Shown here one piece after another: positions 38,057 to 45,607 of a stretch of 64,000 bases of DNA; position 1 is the first letter of the stretch; each line of letters begins with the position of its first letter. The stretch is from Bog-756 sp963734435 (GTDB lineage Bacteria; Actinomycetota; Acidimicrobiia; Acidimicrobiales; RAAP-2). Position numbers and translations under genes: made by a program. The stretch is taken from assembly GCA_963734435.1 (NCBI GenBank), contig CAVTHA010000005.1:131595-195594 (forward strand), read 5' to 3'. The notes under the pieces were generated by a model. The model was not told where the DNA came from. It saw only the letters and a list, made by a program, of their open reading frames with translations, and searched no databases.

Positions 38057-38878
38057 ATGGCGCTTGGCGAGGTCGATGGGCACTCCCGGCGAGCTGGTGG
38101 AGAGCGGCGTGCAACGGCGACGGTCAGCGTGGTCATTCCGGCCAAGAACGAAGCCCACAACCTGCGGCGCGTACTACCGGAGTTGCCTCTCGGTGTCTAC
38201 GAAGTAATTCTGGTTGACGGCGACTCTTCCGACGACACGATTTCCGTCGCACAGCAATTGCATCCGGGCATTTCGATTGTGGGGCAGACCCGGAGAGGCA
38301 AAGGAAATGCACTTGCCTGTGGGTTTGCTGTGGCCGCGGGAGAAATCATCGTGATGCTCGACGCCGACGGATCGACGGATCCTGCCGAGATTCCCCGATT
38401 CGTCAATGCCCTCGAGCAAGGTGCGGACTTCGCCAAGGGATCTCGGTTCCTGCCCGGGGGTGGCAGCAGCGATATCAGCCGCATACGCCGCTATGGGAAC
38501 TTCTGGCTCAGCGGGATCGTGAACCTCCTCTATCAAACGCGCTACACCGATCTCTGCTACGGATACAACGCCTTTCGCCGCGAGTGCCTCAATGTGATGG
38601 ACCTCGACTGGAGGGACGCCGATGGCGTCGACCGGAACACCATGCTGTGGGGAGACGGGTTCGAGGTCGAGACGCTGATCCACGTGCGGATCGCCAAGGC
38701 CGGGCTGAAGGTGGCGGAGGTTCCCAGTTTTGAACGCAGTCGCTGCTTTGGCACCAGCAATCTCAATGCTTTCTCAGACGGGATGCGGGTACTGAGAACC
38801 ATCCAGGCGGAACGCAGCCGTAGTAGTCGTCGTGCCCCGGAGCGATCGGTGGCCTCCGAGACCGCCGCCAAGATGTGA
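38057..38878 (+). CDS. Glycosyltransferase family 2, DPM1/GtrB-like
   Basis: GT-A glycosyltransferase, 273 aa. TVSVVIPAKNEAHNLRRVLP, VYEVILVDGDSSDDT, RRGKGNALACGFAVAAGEII and VMLDADGSTDP (metal-binding DAD) match polyprenyl-phosphate sugar transferases. GDGFEVETLIHVRIAKAGLK and VAEVPSFERSRCFGTSNLNA are also typical. No C-terminal membrane helices. The start at 38057 has AAGGGG upstream; the longer frame to 37856 lacks likeness. Likely makes a lipid-linked sugar donor, such as one a GT-C enzyme could use. It is the last island gene before smpB. Confidence 0.88.
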   Translation: MALGEVDGHSRRAGGERRATATVSVVIPAKNEAHNLRRVLPELPLGVYEVILVDGDSSDDTISVAQQLHPGISIVGQTRRGKGNALACGFAVAAGEIIVMLDADGSTDPAEIPRFVNALEQGADFAKGSRFLPGGGSSDISRIRRYGNFWLSGIVNLLYQTRYTDLCYGYNAFRRECLNVMDLDWRDADGVDRNTMLWGDGFEVETLIHVRIAKAGLKVAEVPSFERSRCFGTSNLNAFSDGMRVLRTIQAERSRSSRRAPERSVASETAAKM

Positions 38879-38912
38879 TGTCCCTCGGGATCCCTTCACC
38901 CGACCGTCGCGT

Positions 38913-39467
38913 TCATGTGCCTCGCCGCCCTTTGGCGACGGCACGGGCCTCTCGCGCCGCTTCCCGGTCGGCGTCCCGGCTGGCGATGGCATGGCGCTTG
39001 TCGTATTGCCGGCGACCTCGGGCCAGCGCCAGTTCCACTTTGGCTCGGCCGTCCTTGAAGTAGATGGACAGTGGGACCATGGTGAGCGACTGCTGTTGGG
39101 AACGCCCCATCCATTCGTCGAGCTGGCGGCGGTGGAGGAGCAACTTGCGGCGCCGATCGGGTTCGTGGGCGCCGAACCCGTTGGCTTGGGCATACGGCGG
39201 AACGTGGACCCCGAACAACCACATCTCCCCGTCGATGATCCGCGGATAGGCGTCCTGGAGCGCGATGCGGCCGGCCCGGAGTGATTTCACTTCGGAGCCT
39301 TGAAGGACCAGCCCGCATTCGACGGTGTCGATGATCTCGTAATCGTGGCGGGCGCGTCGGTTGGAGGCCACCGTTCGATTGGCCTCGGGTCGGGGCGCCC
39401 GGGCGGGGGTCTTGGCCGAACGCGGACGACCGGTCACCCGCCCGCCCCCCTTTCTTGTTCCAGCCAT
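38913..39467 (-). CDS. smpB: SsrA-binding protein SmpB
   Basis: RNA-binding protein that carries tmRNA to stalled ribosomes, 184 aa. NRRARHDYEIIDTVECGLVL, LQGSEVKSLRAGRIALQDAY, FGVHVPPYAQANGFGAHEPD, RRRKLLLHRRQLDEW and the basic C-terminal tail are diagnostic. The N-terminus carries about 30 extra residues rich in Lys, Arg and Pro compared with common SmpB. ATG 39467 is the best start; a GTG ten codons further in is possible. TACGTT eight bases upstream could be a -10 element for a nearly leaderless transcript. Its convergent orientation towards tmRNA, 20 kb away, is unusual. Confidence 0.95.
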   Translation of the reverse strand: MAGTRKGGGRVTGRPRSAKTPARAPRPEANRTVASNRRARHDYEIIDTVECGLVLQGSEVKSLRAGRIALQDAYPRIIDGEMWLFGVHVPPYAQANGFGAHEPDRRRKLLLHRRQLDEWMGRSQQQSLTMVPLSIYFKDGRAKVELALARGRRQYDKRHAIASRDADREAAREARAVAKGRRGT

Positions 39468-39524
39468 AGACAGGGAACGTAGTCGCCCGTCCCGATGCTC
39501 CTGTCCTCTAGCGTTCAACTCGCC

Positions 39525-39944
39525 ATGCTTTCGCTCACCCGACCGGTGCACGATCAACTGGTGGCACACTGCCTCACCGGGCTGCCCGACGAGGCCTGTG
39601 GCCTGCTGGGCGGGGACCCGGACACGGGTGAGGTCGCCACCTGCTATCCGACCAAGAACCTGGCGGCGTCGGCCAAGCTCTACACCGTCGACCCGAAGGA
39701 GCACCTTCGTGCCGATCGCGAGGCGGAGGCCGCCGGCCGCTCCATCATCGGGGTGTTCCATTCCCACACCCACACCGAGGCGTACCCGTCGCCCACCGAC
39801 GTGGCCCAGGCTCCCGACCCGACGTGGCACTACGTCATCGTGTCGCTCCGGGACACCGAACCGGTCACCCGGAGCTACCGGATCGTGGATGGTGAGGTCA
39901 TCGAGGAGCCGGTCAGGCTGCGGCCCATCGAGGGACTCCGATAG
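39525..39944 (+). CDS. mec: JAMM-family metalloprotease Mec (CysO-processing)
   Basis: Zinc-dependent JAB1/MPN+ protease, 139 aa. In the known actinobacterial pathway Mec releases cysteine from the CysO-cysteine adduct. DEACGLLGG has the catalytic Glu, and GVFHSHTHTEAYPSPTD is the HxHxnxxxD zinc motif. ATG 39525 (MLSLTRPVHD) matches homologs; an earlier ATG adds ten unlike residues. It is followed by cysO and cysM, so the whole module is present. TAGAAT overlaps its stop and could be a -10 element for cysO. Confidence 0.9.
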   Translation: MLSLTRPVHDQLVAHCLTGLPDEACGLLGGDPDTGEVATCYPTKNLAASAKLYTVDPKEHLRADREAEAAGRSIIGVFHSHTHTEAYPSPTDVAQAPDPTWHYVIVSLRDTEPVTRSYRIVDGEVIEEPVRLRPIEGLR

Positions 39945-40108
39945 AATCTGGACCTGATAAGTCAACTTTGTCGGGGTGGCCCCTGGCCGAGCTCTGCTGG
40001 TCCCGGCGACGCCACGCCTGGTCACTGAACCGACCCGGTGAGGAGCGGCTGGATCGTCGCCTGGGTGGCCTGACTGCCGGCAGGGAACATGAATTCAGAG
40101 GAGATCCC

Positions 40109-40414
40109 GTGACCGTCCAGGTGCATCTGCCGACCGTCCTTCGGCTCCACGCCGGAGGAGCCAAGACCGTTCCGGCCCGCGGATCGACCGTTGGTGAGGT
40201 GCTCGTCACCTTGGTGGAGGAGTACCCCGGTCTGAAAGGACAGGTCGTCAACGACGACGGGACATTGCACAAATTCGTGAACGTGTATCTCAACGACGAC
40301 GACATCCGGTACCTGTCGGCGCTCGACACCCCGGTCGAGGACACCGACGAGATCTCGATCCTGCCGGCCGTGGCCGGGGGGGCCGGCGGGGACCTCGGGC
40401 CCGGGCTCCCGTGA
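40109..40414 (+). CDS. cysO: Sulfur-carrier protein CysO (MoaD/ThiS family) with C-terminal extension
   Basis: Ubiquitin-like sulfur carrier, 101 aa. In the known pathway its C-terminal Gly-Gly is made a thiocarboxylate that donates sulfur to CysM. VQVHLPTVLRLHAGGAKTVP, VEEYPGLKGQVV and VNVYLNDDDIRYLSALDTPV are typical. The usual terminal PAVAGG is followed here by ten more residues (AGGDLGPGLP), so the Gly-Gly would have to be exposed by a protease. GTG 40109 has AGAGGAG upstream. The stop overlaps the GTG of cysM (GTGA), which supports the extended reading frame. Confidence 0.88.
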   Translation: MTVQVHLPTVLRLHAGGAKTVPARGSTVGEVLVTLVEEYPGLKGQVVNDDGTLHKFVNVYLNDDDIRYLSALDTPVEDTDEISILPAVAGGAGGDLGPGLP

Positions 40415-41358
40415 CCCTGCACGGCTCCGTGCTGGAGCTCATCGGCAACACTCCGCTGGTGGACATATCCCAGCTCAGCCCCAATCCTGGTGTGCGAATG
40501 CTGATCAAGCTGGAGGGGCAGAACCCGGGGGGCTCGGTCAAGGACCGGATCGCCCTCGCCATGATCGGAGAGGCGGAGAAGGACGGGCTGCTCAAGCCGG
40601 GCCAGACGCTGATCGAACCTTCTTCAGGCAACACCGGGATCGGCATGGCCCTGATCTGCCGGGTGAAGGGCTACCACCTGAAGGTGGTGCTGGCCACCAA
40701 CGTCTCCATCGAGCGGCGCCAGCTGCTCGAGTCGTGGGGGGCGGAGATCATCGAGTCTCCCGGGGCCGAGGGATCCAACGGAGCGGTCCGGCGGGCCCGC
40801 CTGCTCGCCGCCGAACACCCGGAATGGGCCTTCCTCTACCAGTACGCCAACCCGGCCAACCCCAAGGCTCACTACGAGGGAACGGGACCCGAGATCTGGC
40901 GGGACTGCCCCGAGGTGACCCACTTCGTGGCCGGGCTCGGAACCTCCGGGACCCTCCTCGGGGTCGGCCGGTACCTCAAGGAGCAGAGCCCCGAGATCAA
41001 GGTGTGGGCCATCGAGCCTCCGGCCGGCGAGATGGTCGACGGCCTGCGCAATCTGGACGACGGGTACATCCCGCCCATCTTCATCGACGGGCACGGTGCG
41101 GAGCTTCTCGACGGGAAGCGCATCGTGCGGCCCCGTGAATCCATCGAATGGACGCGACGGCTCACCGAGGTCGGGATCTTTGCCGGTCTGTCATCGGGAG
41201 CGGCACTGGCCGGCGCGGTCAGGACCGCTCGTACCATCGATACCGGCGTGGTGGTCGTCGTCTCGGCCGACGGTGGGTGGAAGTACCTGTCCACCGGCGC
41301 CTGGACCGACCCGCTCGACGTCGTCGAGGAACGGGCCAAGCTCATCACGTTCTTCTGA
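40411..41358 (+). CDS. cysM: Cysteine synthase CysM (CysO-dependent type)
   Basis: PLP-dependent beta-replacement enzyme, 315 aa. NPGGSVKDRIAL holds the PLP lysine, EPSSGNTGIGMAL the phosphate-binding and substrate loop, and GTSGTLLGVGRYL the PLP-phosphate loop. In the actinobacterial CysO pathway the acceptor is O-phosphoserine and the sulfur donor CysO thiocarboxylate; the operon supports that type. GTG start overlapping the cysO stop. Cytosolic. Confidence 0.93.
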   Translation: MTLHGSVLELIGNTPLVDISQLSPNPGVRMLIKLEGQNPGGSVKDRIALAMIGEAEKDGLLKPGQTLIEPSSGNTGIGMALICRVKGYHLKVVLATNVSIERRQLLESWGAEIIESPGAEGSNGAVRRARLLAAEHPEWAFLYQYANPANPKAHYEGTGPEIWRDCPEVTHFVAGLGTSGTLLGVGRYLKEQSPEIKVWAIEPPAGEMVDGLRNLDDGYIPPIFIDGHGAELLDGKRIVRPRESIEWTRRLTEVGIFAGLSSGAALAGAVRTARTIDTGVVVVVSADGGWKYLSTGAWTDPLDVVEERAKLITFF

Positions 41359-41563
41359 CTTCTGACCGGTGGGGTGGTGGTCGTCCGGGGCGACAGTGCG
41401 GTCGCAGCCCCGGGGGCCGGGAGTGGTCATCCACGCGCTGGGCTACTCTGCCGACACCACCGGTGGCAGCCCGCTATCGACGTTCTCGGGCGGGGCCGAC
41501 GAGGCCCGGGCGGTGCACCAGGGCCGGGTGGATCAAGCGGCGTCGGGGAAGGGATGCAGAACG

Positions 41564-42325
41564 GTGAGCGAAGAGGCAGCCGATGGCCGGACGGCCAGGG
41601 CAGACGGGCGGCGGATCGACGAGTTGCGGCCAGCCCGGTTCGAGCGGGACTTCACCGTCTTCGCCCCCGGATCGGTGCTGGTGTCCATGGGCCGGACCCG
41701 GGTCCTGTGCACGGCCTCGGTGGAGGACCGGGTCCCGCCGTGGATGCGAGGCCGGGGCAAGGGATGGGTGACCGCCGAGTACTCCCTCCTCCCGGGGTCG
41801 ACCGAGGAGCGGGTCACCCGGGAGGCGGCCAAGGGGAAGTTGTCGGGGCGGACCCAGGAGATCCAGCGCCTCATCGGCCGCTCGCTGCGCTCGGTGTGCG
41901 ACATGGTCGCCCTCGGGGAACTGCAGGTCACCGTGGACTGCGACGTGCTGCAGGCCGACGGGGGTACCCGAACCGCCTCTATCTGCGGGGCGTACGTGGC
42001 TCTCCACGACGCGATGACCCGGTTGGTCATGAAGGGGGATCTGAAAGCCAACCCCCTGCTCGAAGCGGTGGCCGCCGTGTCGGTGGGCGTGGTGGACGGG
42101 GTGTGCATGCTCGACCTGCCCTACGCAGAGGACAGCCGGGCCGAGGTCGACATGAACGTCGTGATGACTGCATCCGGCCGGTTCATCGAGGTGCAGGGCA
42201 CGGCGGAGGGCATGCCCTTCACCAAGGACGAGCTCGACGAGATGCTGAGCCTGGCGGAGCACGGGATCGCCCAGCTGCTCGATCTCCAGGTCGAGACGCT
42301 GGCCGAGCCGCCCGCGCCCCGCTGA
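41564..42325 (+). CDS. rph: Ribonuclease PH
   Basis: Phosphorolytic 3'-5' exoribonuclease that trims tRNA 3' ends, 253 aa from GTG 41564. RADGRRIDELRPARFERDFT, EYSLLPGSTEERVTREAAKG, RTQEIQRLIGRSLRSVCDM, TVDCDVLQADGGTRTASICG and LDLPYAEDSRAEVDMNVVMT cover the whole family profile. GGGGAAGGG lies upstream. The murI gene often found between cysM and rph in actinobacteria is absent. It is followed after 3 bp by rdgB. Confidence 0.95.
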   Translation: MSEEAADGRTARADGRRIDELRPARFERDFTVFAPGSVLVSMGRTRVLCTASVEDRVPPWMRGRGKGWVTAEYSLLPGSTEERVTREAAKGKLSGRTQEIQRLIGRSLRSVCDMVALGELQVTVDCDVLQADGGTRTASICGAYVALHDAMTRLVMKGDLKANPLLEAVAAVSVGVVDGVCMLDLPYAEDSRAEVDMNVVMTASGRFIEVQGTAEGMPFTKDELDEMLSLAEHGIAQLLDLQVETLAEPPAPR

Positions 42326-42328
42326 GCG

Positions 42329-42934
42329 ATGGACGGCCTCGAGCTCGTCCTGGCCACGGCCAACCCTGACAAGGCCGCAGAGATCACGGCCATCCTCGGA
42401 GCGGTACCCGGGTTGGTGCTTCGGCCAAGGCCCCCGTCGGTCCCCGACATCGAGGAAACGGGGGACACCCTGGTCGACAACGCCCGGTTGAAGGCGTTCT
42501 CGCTGGTCGAAGCCACCGGGCTGGCGGCAGTGGCCGACGATACTGGCCTCGAGGTCGACGCATTGGGTGGTGCACCTGGCGTCTACTCGGCCCGCTATTC
42601 CGGCGACCATGCCAGCTACGCGGACAACGTGGCCAAGCTCCTGGCGGAGCTGGGCCGGCATCACGCCGATACGCCCGGCCGGAGAAGAGCGAGGTTTCGC
42701 TGCGTGGCGTTCGTCGGCTTTCCCGACACCCGTGAGGTGTGGGCGGAGGGAGAGGTGCTCGGGACCATCGCCACGACGGCGGTGGGCGACGGCGGCTTCG
42801 GCTACGACCCGGTCTTCGTGCCCGATGGCTGCGGGGGCCGCACCTTCGCCCAGATGGCACCGGACGAGAAGCACTCGCTGTCCCACCGCGGCCGGGCATT
42901 CCGGGCGCTCGCCGACCAGCTGAGGGAGGTATGA
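42329..42934 (+). CDS. rdgB: RdgB/HAM1 non-canonical purine NTP pyrophosphatase
   Basis: Hydrolyses dITP and XTP to monophosphates, which keeps deaminated purines out of nucleic acids; 201 aa, cytosolic. LATANPDKAAEI at the start, ADDTGLEVDALGGAPGVYSA with the catalytic acidic residues, GGFGYDPVF and HSLSHRGRAF are the family signatures. It starts 3 bp after rph and is surely co-transcribed with it. Confidence 0.95.
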   Translation: MDGLELVLATANPDKAAEITAILGAVPGLVLRPRPPSVPDIEETGDTLVDNARLKAFSLVEATGLAAVADDTGLEVDALGGAPGVYSARYSGDHASYADNVAKLLAELGRHHADTPGRRRARFRCVAFVGFPDTREVWAEGEVLGTIATTAVGDGGFGYDPVFVPDGCGGRTFAQMAPDEKHSLSHRGRAFRALADQLREV

Positions 42935-43023
42935 GGGCCGCGGTCTCGGGGGCGTGCGGGTTCCGCCGTCTGCCGGGGAGCACCAGCTAGCCTCGACGCC
43001 GATCGGATCATTGGAGGCCGCCG

Positions 43024-43533
43024 GTGAGCGACGTGTCACAGGGGCCGGGATGGTGGCTGGCCTCGGACGGGAAGTGGTACTCGCCGGACCAGGTCCCGGG
43101 GTACGCCGCCCCGGTCAGCCAGGCCAGCGAACCGCCGCCCACCGCCGCCTACGGTCCACCAGGGGCGCCGCCCGGCTACGGACCGCCGGTCGGTGCGACG
43201 GGGTACGGCTATGCGGGCAGCGGCATGCCCTACGGGTTCGCCCCGGTGCCGAGGACCAACGGCCTGGCCATCGCCGCCATGGTGTGTTCGTTCTTCTTCT
43301 GGCTGTACGGCATCGGGGCCATCCTCGGCATTGTCTTCGGGTTCATCGCCCGTTCACAGATCAAGCGGTCGGGCGGGACCCAGCAGGGGAGGGGGATGGC
43401 CCTGGCCGGCATCATCATCGGCTTCGCCGGCATCGCCATCGGCATCGTCCTGGTCATCGTGTTGCTGGTGGTGGTGCACCACTGCGAGCAGAACGGCAGC
43501 TGCACCACGACCACCTTCAACTCCGGGGGCTGA
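43024..43533 (+). CDS. DUF4190 membrane protein with DUF2510-like N-terminus
   Basis: 169 aa. A DUF2510-like segment (GPGWWLASDGKWYSPDQVPG) is followed by a Pro/Tyr/Gly-rich linker (about residues 30-75) and the DUF4190 pair of membrane helices (AAMVCSFFFWLYGIGAILGI, then IIIGFAGIAIGIVLVIVLLV) around the conserved SQIKRSGG loop. GTG start with GGAGG upstream. Function unknown; such proteins are common in actinobacterial envelopes. Its TGA abuts the TGA of the convergent DUF4388 gene, so both stops are read from one TGATCA. Confidence 0.85.
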   Translation: MSDVSQGPGWWLASDGKWYSPDQVPGYAAPVSQASEPPPTAAYGPPGAPPGYGPPVGATGYGYAGSGMPYGFAPVPRTNGLAIAAMVCSFFFWLYGIGAILGIVFGFIARSQIKRSGGTQQGRGMALAGIIIGFAGIAIGIVLVIVLLVVVHHCEQNGSCTTTTFNSGG

Positions 43534-44397
43534 TCAGGCGACCCCGTTGCCTCCGGTGTCCTCGACCTCGTTCGGGGGCGCCCAGGGATCGACCGCGATC
43601 GGCGGCGGCATGATAGCCACCTCAGCGAGGCCGGCCGATTCGTTCGGCTGAGGGCTGGACGGCCCAGACGGCCCGAGCCCTCCGGCGTCGGGAGGCTTGA
43701 CCACAGCCTCGCCGGGGGTGGCGTCAACCGGCTGGCGGCTCTGATCGGGCACCGGGTCCGGAGCGGCGTCAGGCTCGGCCTGGGATGCACCCTCGGGTGC
43801 GAAGCCGGGATGGGCGGTTGCCCGGGCCGGGGCCCCGACGGCGATGAGACCGGCGGCCTGCAGGTCCCGGAGGGTTCGCAGGCCGACGATCTGCTCCCCT
43901 CCGATCCTGTCGAGGACCGACTTCACCGTGAGACCGCTGTTGCCCACCGTGGTGAGCACGCTCCACTGGTCGCTGCGGATCCGAACGTCCTGACCCGGCG
44001 GGCTCGGCGACAGATTGACTTCGGCCTCCAGGGGGACCACCATCCGGAGTTCCCTCCACTCATCGACCTGGGGGCGGACCTCTTGCAGCACTGCCACCAC
44101 CGGTACGGTCGGATGGCCGCTCGAGGACACGACACCGGTGCTGAAGGAGAAGCTGCCTTCGGTCATGCAGGCCAACTCGAAGACGGCCTGGCCGATGGTG
44201 CTCGCCGAACCGACCCGGGCGTTGGCCAGCTGACCGTCGGCCAGCCAGAGCCATCCCTCGACGTCATCGCCGACCGCGTGCAGCTCGCCGGTCTGGGAGG
44301 TTGATGCCAGAAGCATCAACACGTCGGAGAGGGCGAAGGCGGCAAGCGAGCCGATCAACGACGCCGAGGACTCGGCCGGGGTTCCAGTGGGGCTCAT
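43534..44397 (-). CDS. DUF4388 (PATAN-like) domain protein
   Basis: 287 aa. The N-terminal 100 residues are DUF4388-like (LIGSLAAFALSDVLMLLAST, TGELHAVGDDVEGWLWLADG, QLANARVGSASTIGQAVFEL), a fold found in regulators that inhibit or sense. A middle winged-helix-like part (SVLTTVGNSGLTVKSVLDRI) follows, then a long Pro/Ala/Asp-rich, probably disordered tail. ATG 44397 has GGAAGG upstream; an earlier in-frame ATG at 44424 is possible. Likely cytosolic and regulatory; partner unknown. Confidence 0.8.
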   Translation of the reverse strand: MSPTGTPAESSASLIGSLAAFALSDVLMLLASTSQTGELHAVGDDVEGWLWLADGQLANARVGSASTIGQAVFELACMTEGSFSFSTGVVSSSGHPTVPVVAVLQEVRPQVDEWRELRMVVPLEAEVNLSPSPPGQDVRIRSDQWSVLTTVGNSGLTVKSVLDRIGGEQIVGLRTLRDLQAAGLIAVGAPARATAHPGFAPEGASQAEPDAAPDPVPDQSRQPVDATPGEAVVKPPDAGGLGPSGPSSPQPNESAGLAEVAIMPPPIAVDPWAPPNEVEDTGGNGVA

Positions 44398-44736
44398 GAT
44401 GGCTTCCTTCCCGTCCACGGTCATCTCTAGCACCGAGGACCGGTTGATCTCGGGCGTCCCGCCACCGTCGGGAGCCGTTCCGCCGGTGCGTGCCGCTGAC
44501 GGCCCGAGCATACGCTCGAGGGTGTCAGCGCTGTCGCCCGCCGGTGGTCCTGCCGGGGACCGTCGCCTTCTGGTCATCTCCGGTGCCCTTCGAATCGCAA
44601 AATTTGGTCCAAACAACGATACCGGGGGTGAGCTGGGCGATCCACACTTGATGTGGCGCCGCGTCAGAGCCGGTGTCGAGGCGGGTGGGGCCCGGAGGCC
44701 CACCCGGTAGGCGGTTTCGGGCCATGATCTGGAGTC
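44398..44736. other. Divergent intergenic region (DUF4388 / enoyl-CoA hydratase)
   Basis: About 340 bp without a credible gene. Locally AT-richer around 44590-44640, where a promoter is likely. No repeat or RNA seen. Confidence 0.45.
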
Positions 44737-45573
44737 ATGACCGATGGCCCAGAGGCTCCGACCTTCTCCACCTACCGCGACTTCCGCCACCTCCGGTTCG
44801 AGCGCCCGGGCCCCGGAGTCGTACTCATCACCATCGACCGGCCGGAGGTCCTGAATGCTGCCGATGAGCGGCTCCACCGCGAGCTGTCCGAGGTTTGGCG
44901 GGTCGTGGACGCGGACAACTTGGTCGGGGTATCGGTGATCACCGGCGCGGGCCGGGCCTTCTCGGCCGGGGGGGACCTGGCCATGGTCGAGCGGATGACC
45001 GTCGACCATGCCGCCGTGGTCGAGCAATGGCGTGACGCCAATGCGGTGGTCGAGTCGATCCTGACGTCGGCCAAGCCGATTGTGGCCGCGATCAACGGCG
45101 TTGCCGTCGGCGCCGGGCTGGCCGTGGCCCTGCTTTCCGACGTCTCGATCATGGCCGAGTCGGCCAGGATCTCCGATGGCCACACCCGGCTCGGGGTGGC
45201 AGCCGGGGATCACGCCGCCCTGTTGTGGCCGCTTCTGTGCGGCATGGCGAAGGCCAAGTACTACTTGCTGACTTCGGAGTTCATCGACGGCCCAGAGGCC
45301 GAGCGGATCGGACTGGTAACCCGGTGTGTGCCCGACGGGGAGGTGCTGGCCGAAGCCCTGGCCGTAGCCGAGTCGCTGGCCGCAGGGAGCAGGACCGCCG
45401 TCCAGTGGACCAAGCGGGCCCTCAACCAATGGCTACGGTCGAATGTCCCGGTGTTCGGGGAGTCGCTTGCCCTCGAGATGCTCGGCTTTCTCGGGCCGGA
45501 CGCCAGGGAGGGTGTCGCCGCCATCAACGAGCGCCGGCTGCCGGAATTCCCCTCCACCCGGCCGAGCGGATGA
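44737..45573 (+). CDS. Enoyl-CoA hydratase/isomerase family protein
   Basis: Crotonase-fold protein, 278 aa. RPEVLNAADERL, GAGRAFSAGGDLAMVE (first oxyanion-hole segment) and AAINGVAVGAGLAVALLSDV (second) are typical. Where classical hydratases keep a catalytic Glu, the segment here reads HTRLGVAAGDHAALLWP, so the exact reaction (hydration, isomerisation or other) is uncertain. The last 60 residues form the trimerisation helices. It stands alone between divergent and convergent neighbours. Confidence 0.88.
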   Translation: MTDGPEAPTFSTYRDFRHLRFERPGPGVVLITIDRPEVLNAADERLHRELSEVWRVVDADNLVGVSVITGAGRAFSAGGDLAMVERMTVDHAAVVEQWRDANAVVESILTSAKPIVAAINGVAVGAGLAVALLSDVSIMAESARISDGHTRLGVAAGDHAALLWPLLCGMAKAKYYLLTSEFIDGPEAERIGLVTRCVPDGEVLAEALAVAESLAAGSRTAVQWTKRALNQWLRSNVPVFGESLALEMLGFLGPDAREGVAAINERRLPEFPSTRPSG

Positions 45574-45607
45574 CGTCGGGATTCGTGGACCGTCGGCGGG
45601 ACGCGGG

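Noticed and set aside
38900..39500. Second copy of the tmRNA 3' end as an island attachment site
   Set aside because: I looked near smpB and at the tRNA genes and saw no matching stretch; needs a computed search.
41359..41563. Missing murI remnant between cysM and rph
   Set aside because: The 205 bp show no MurI-like sequence in any frame.
43534..45429. 631-codon form of the DUF4388 gene
   Set aside because: The extra 344 codons run antisense through the enoyl-CoA hydratase.
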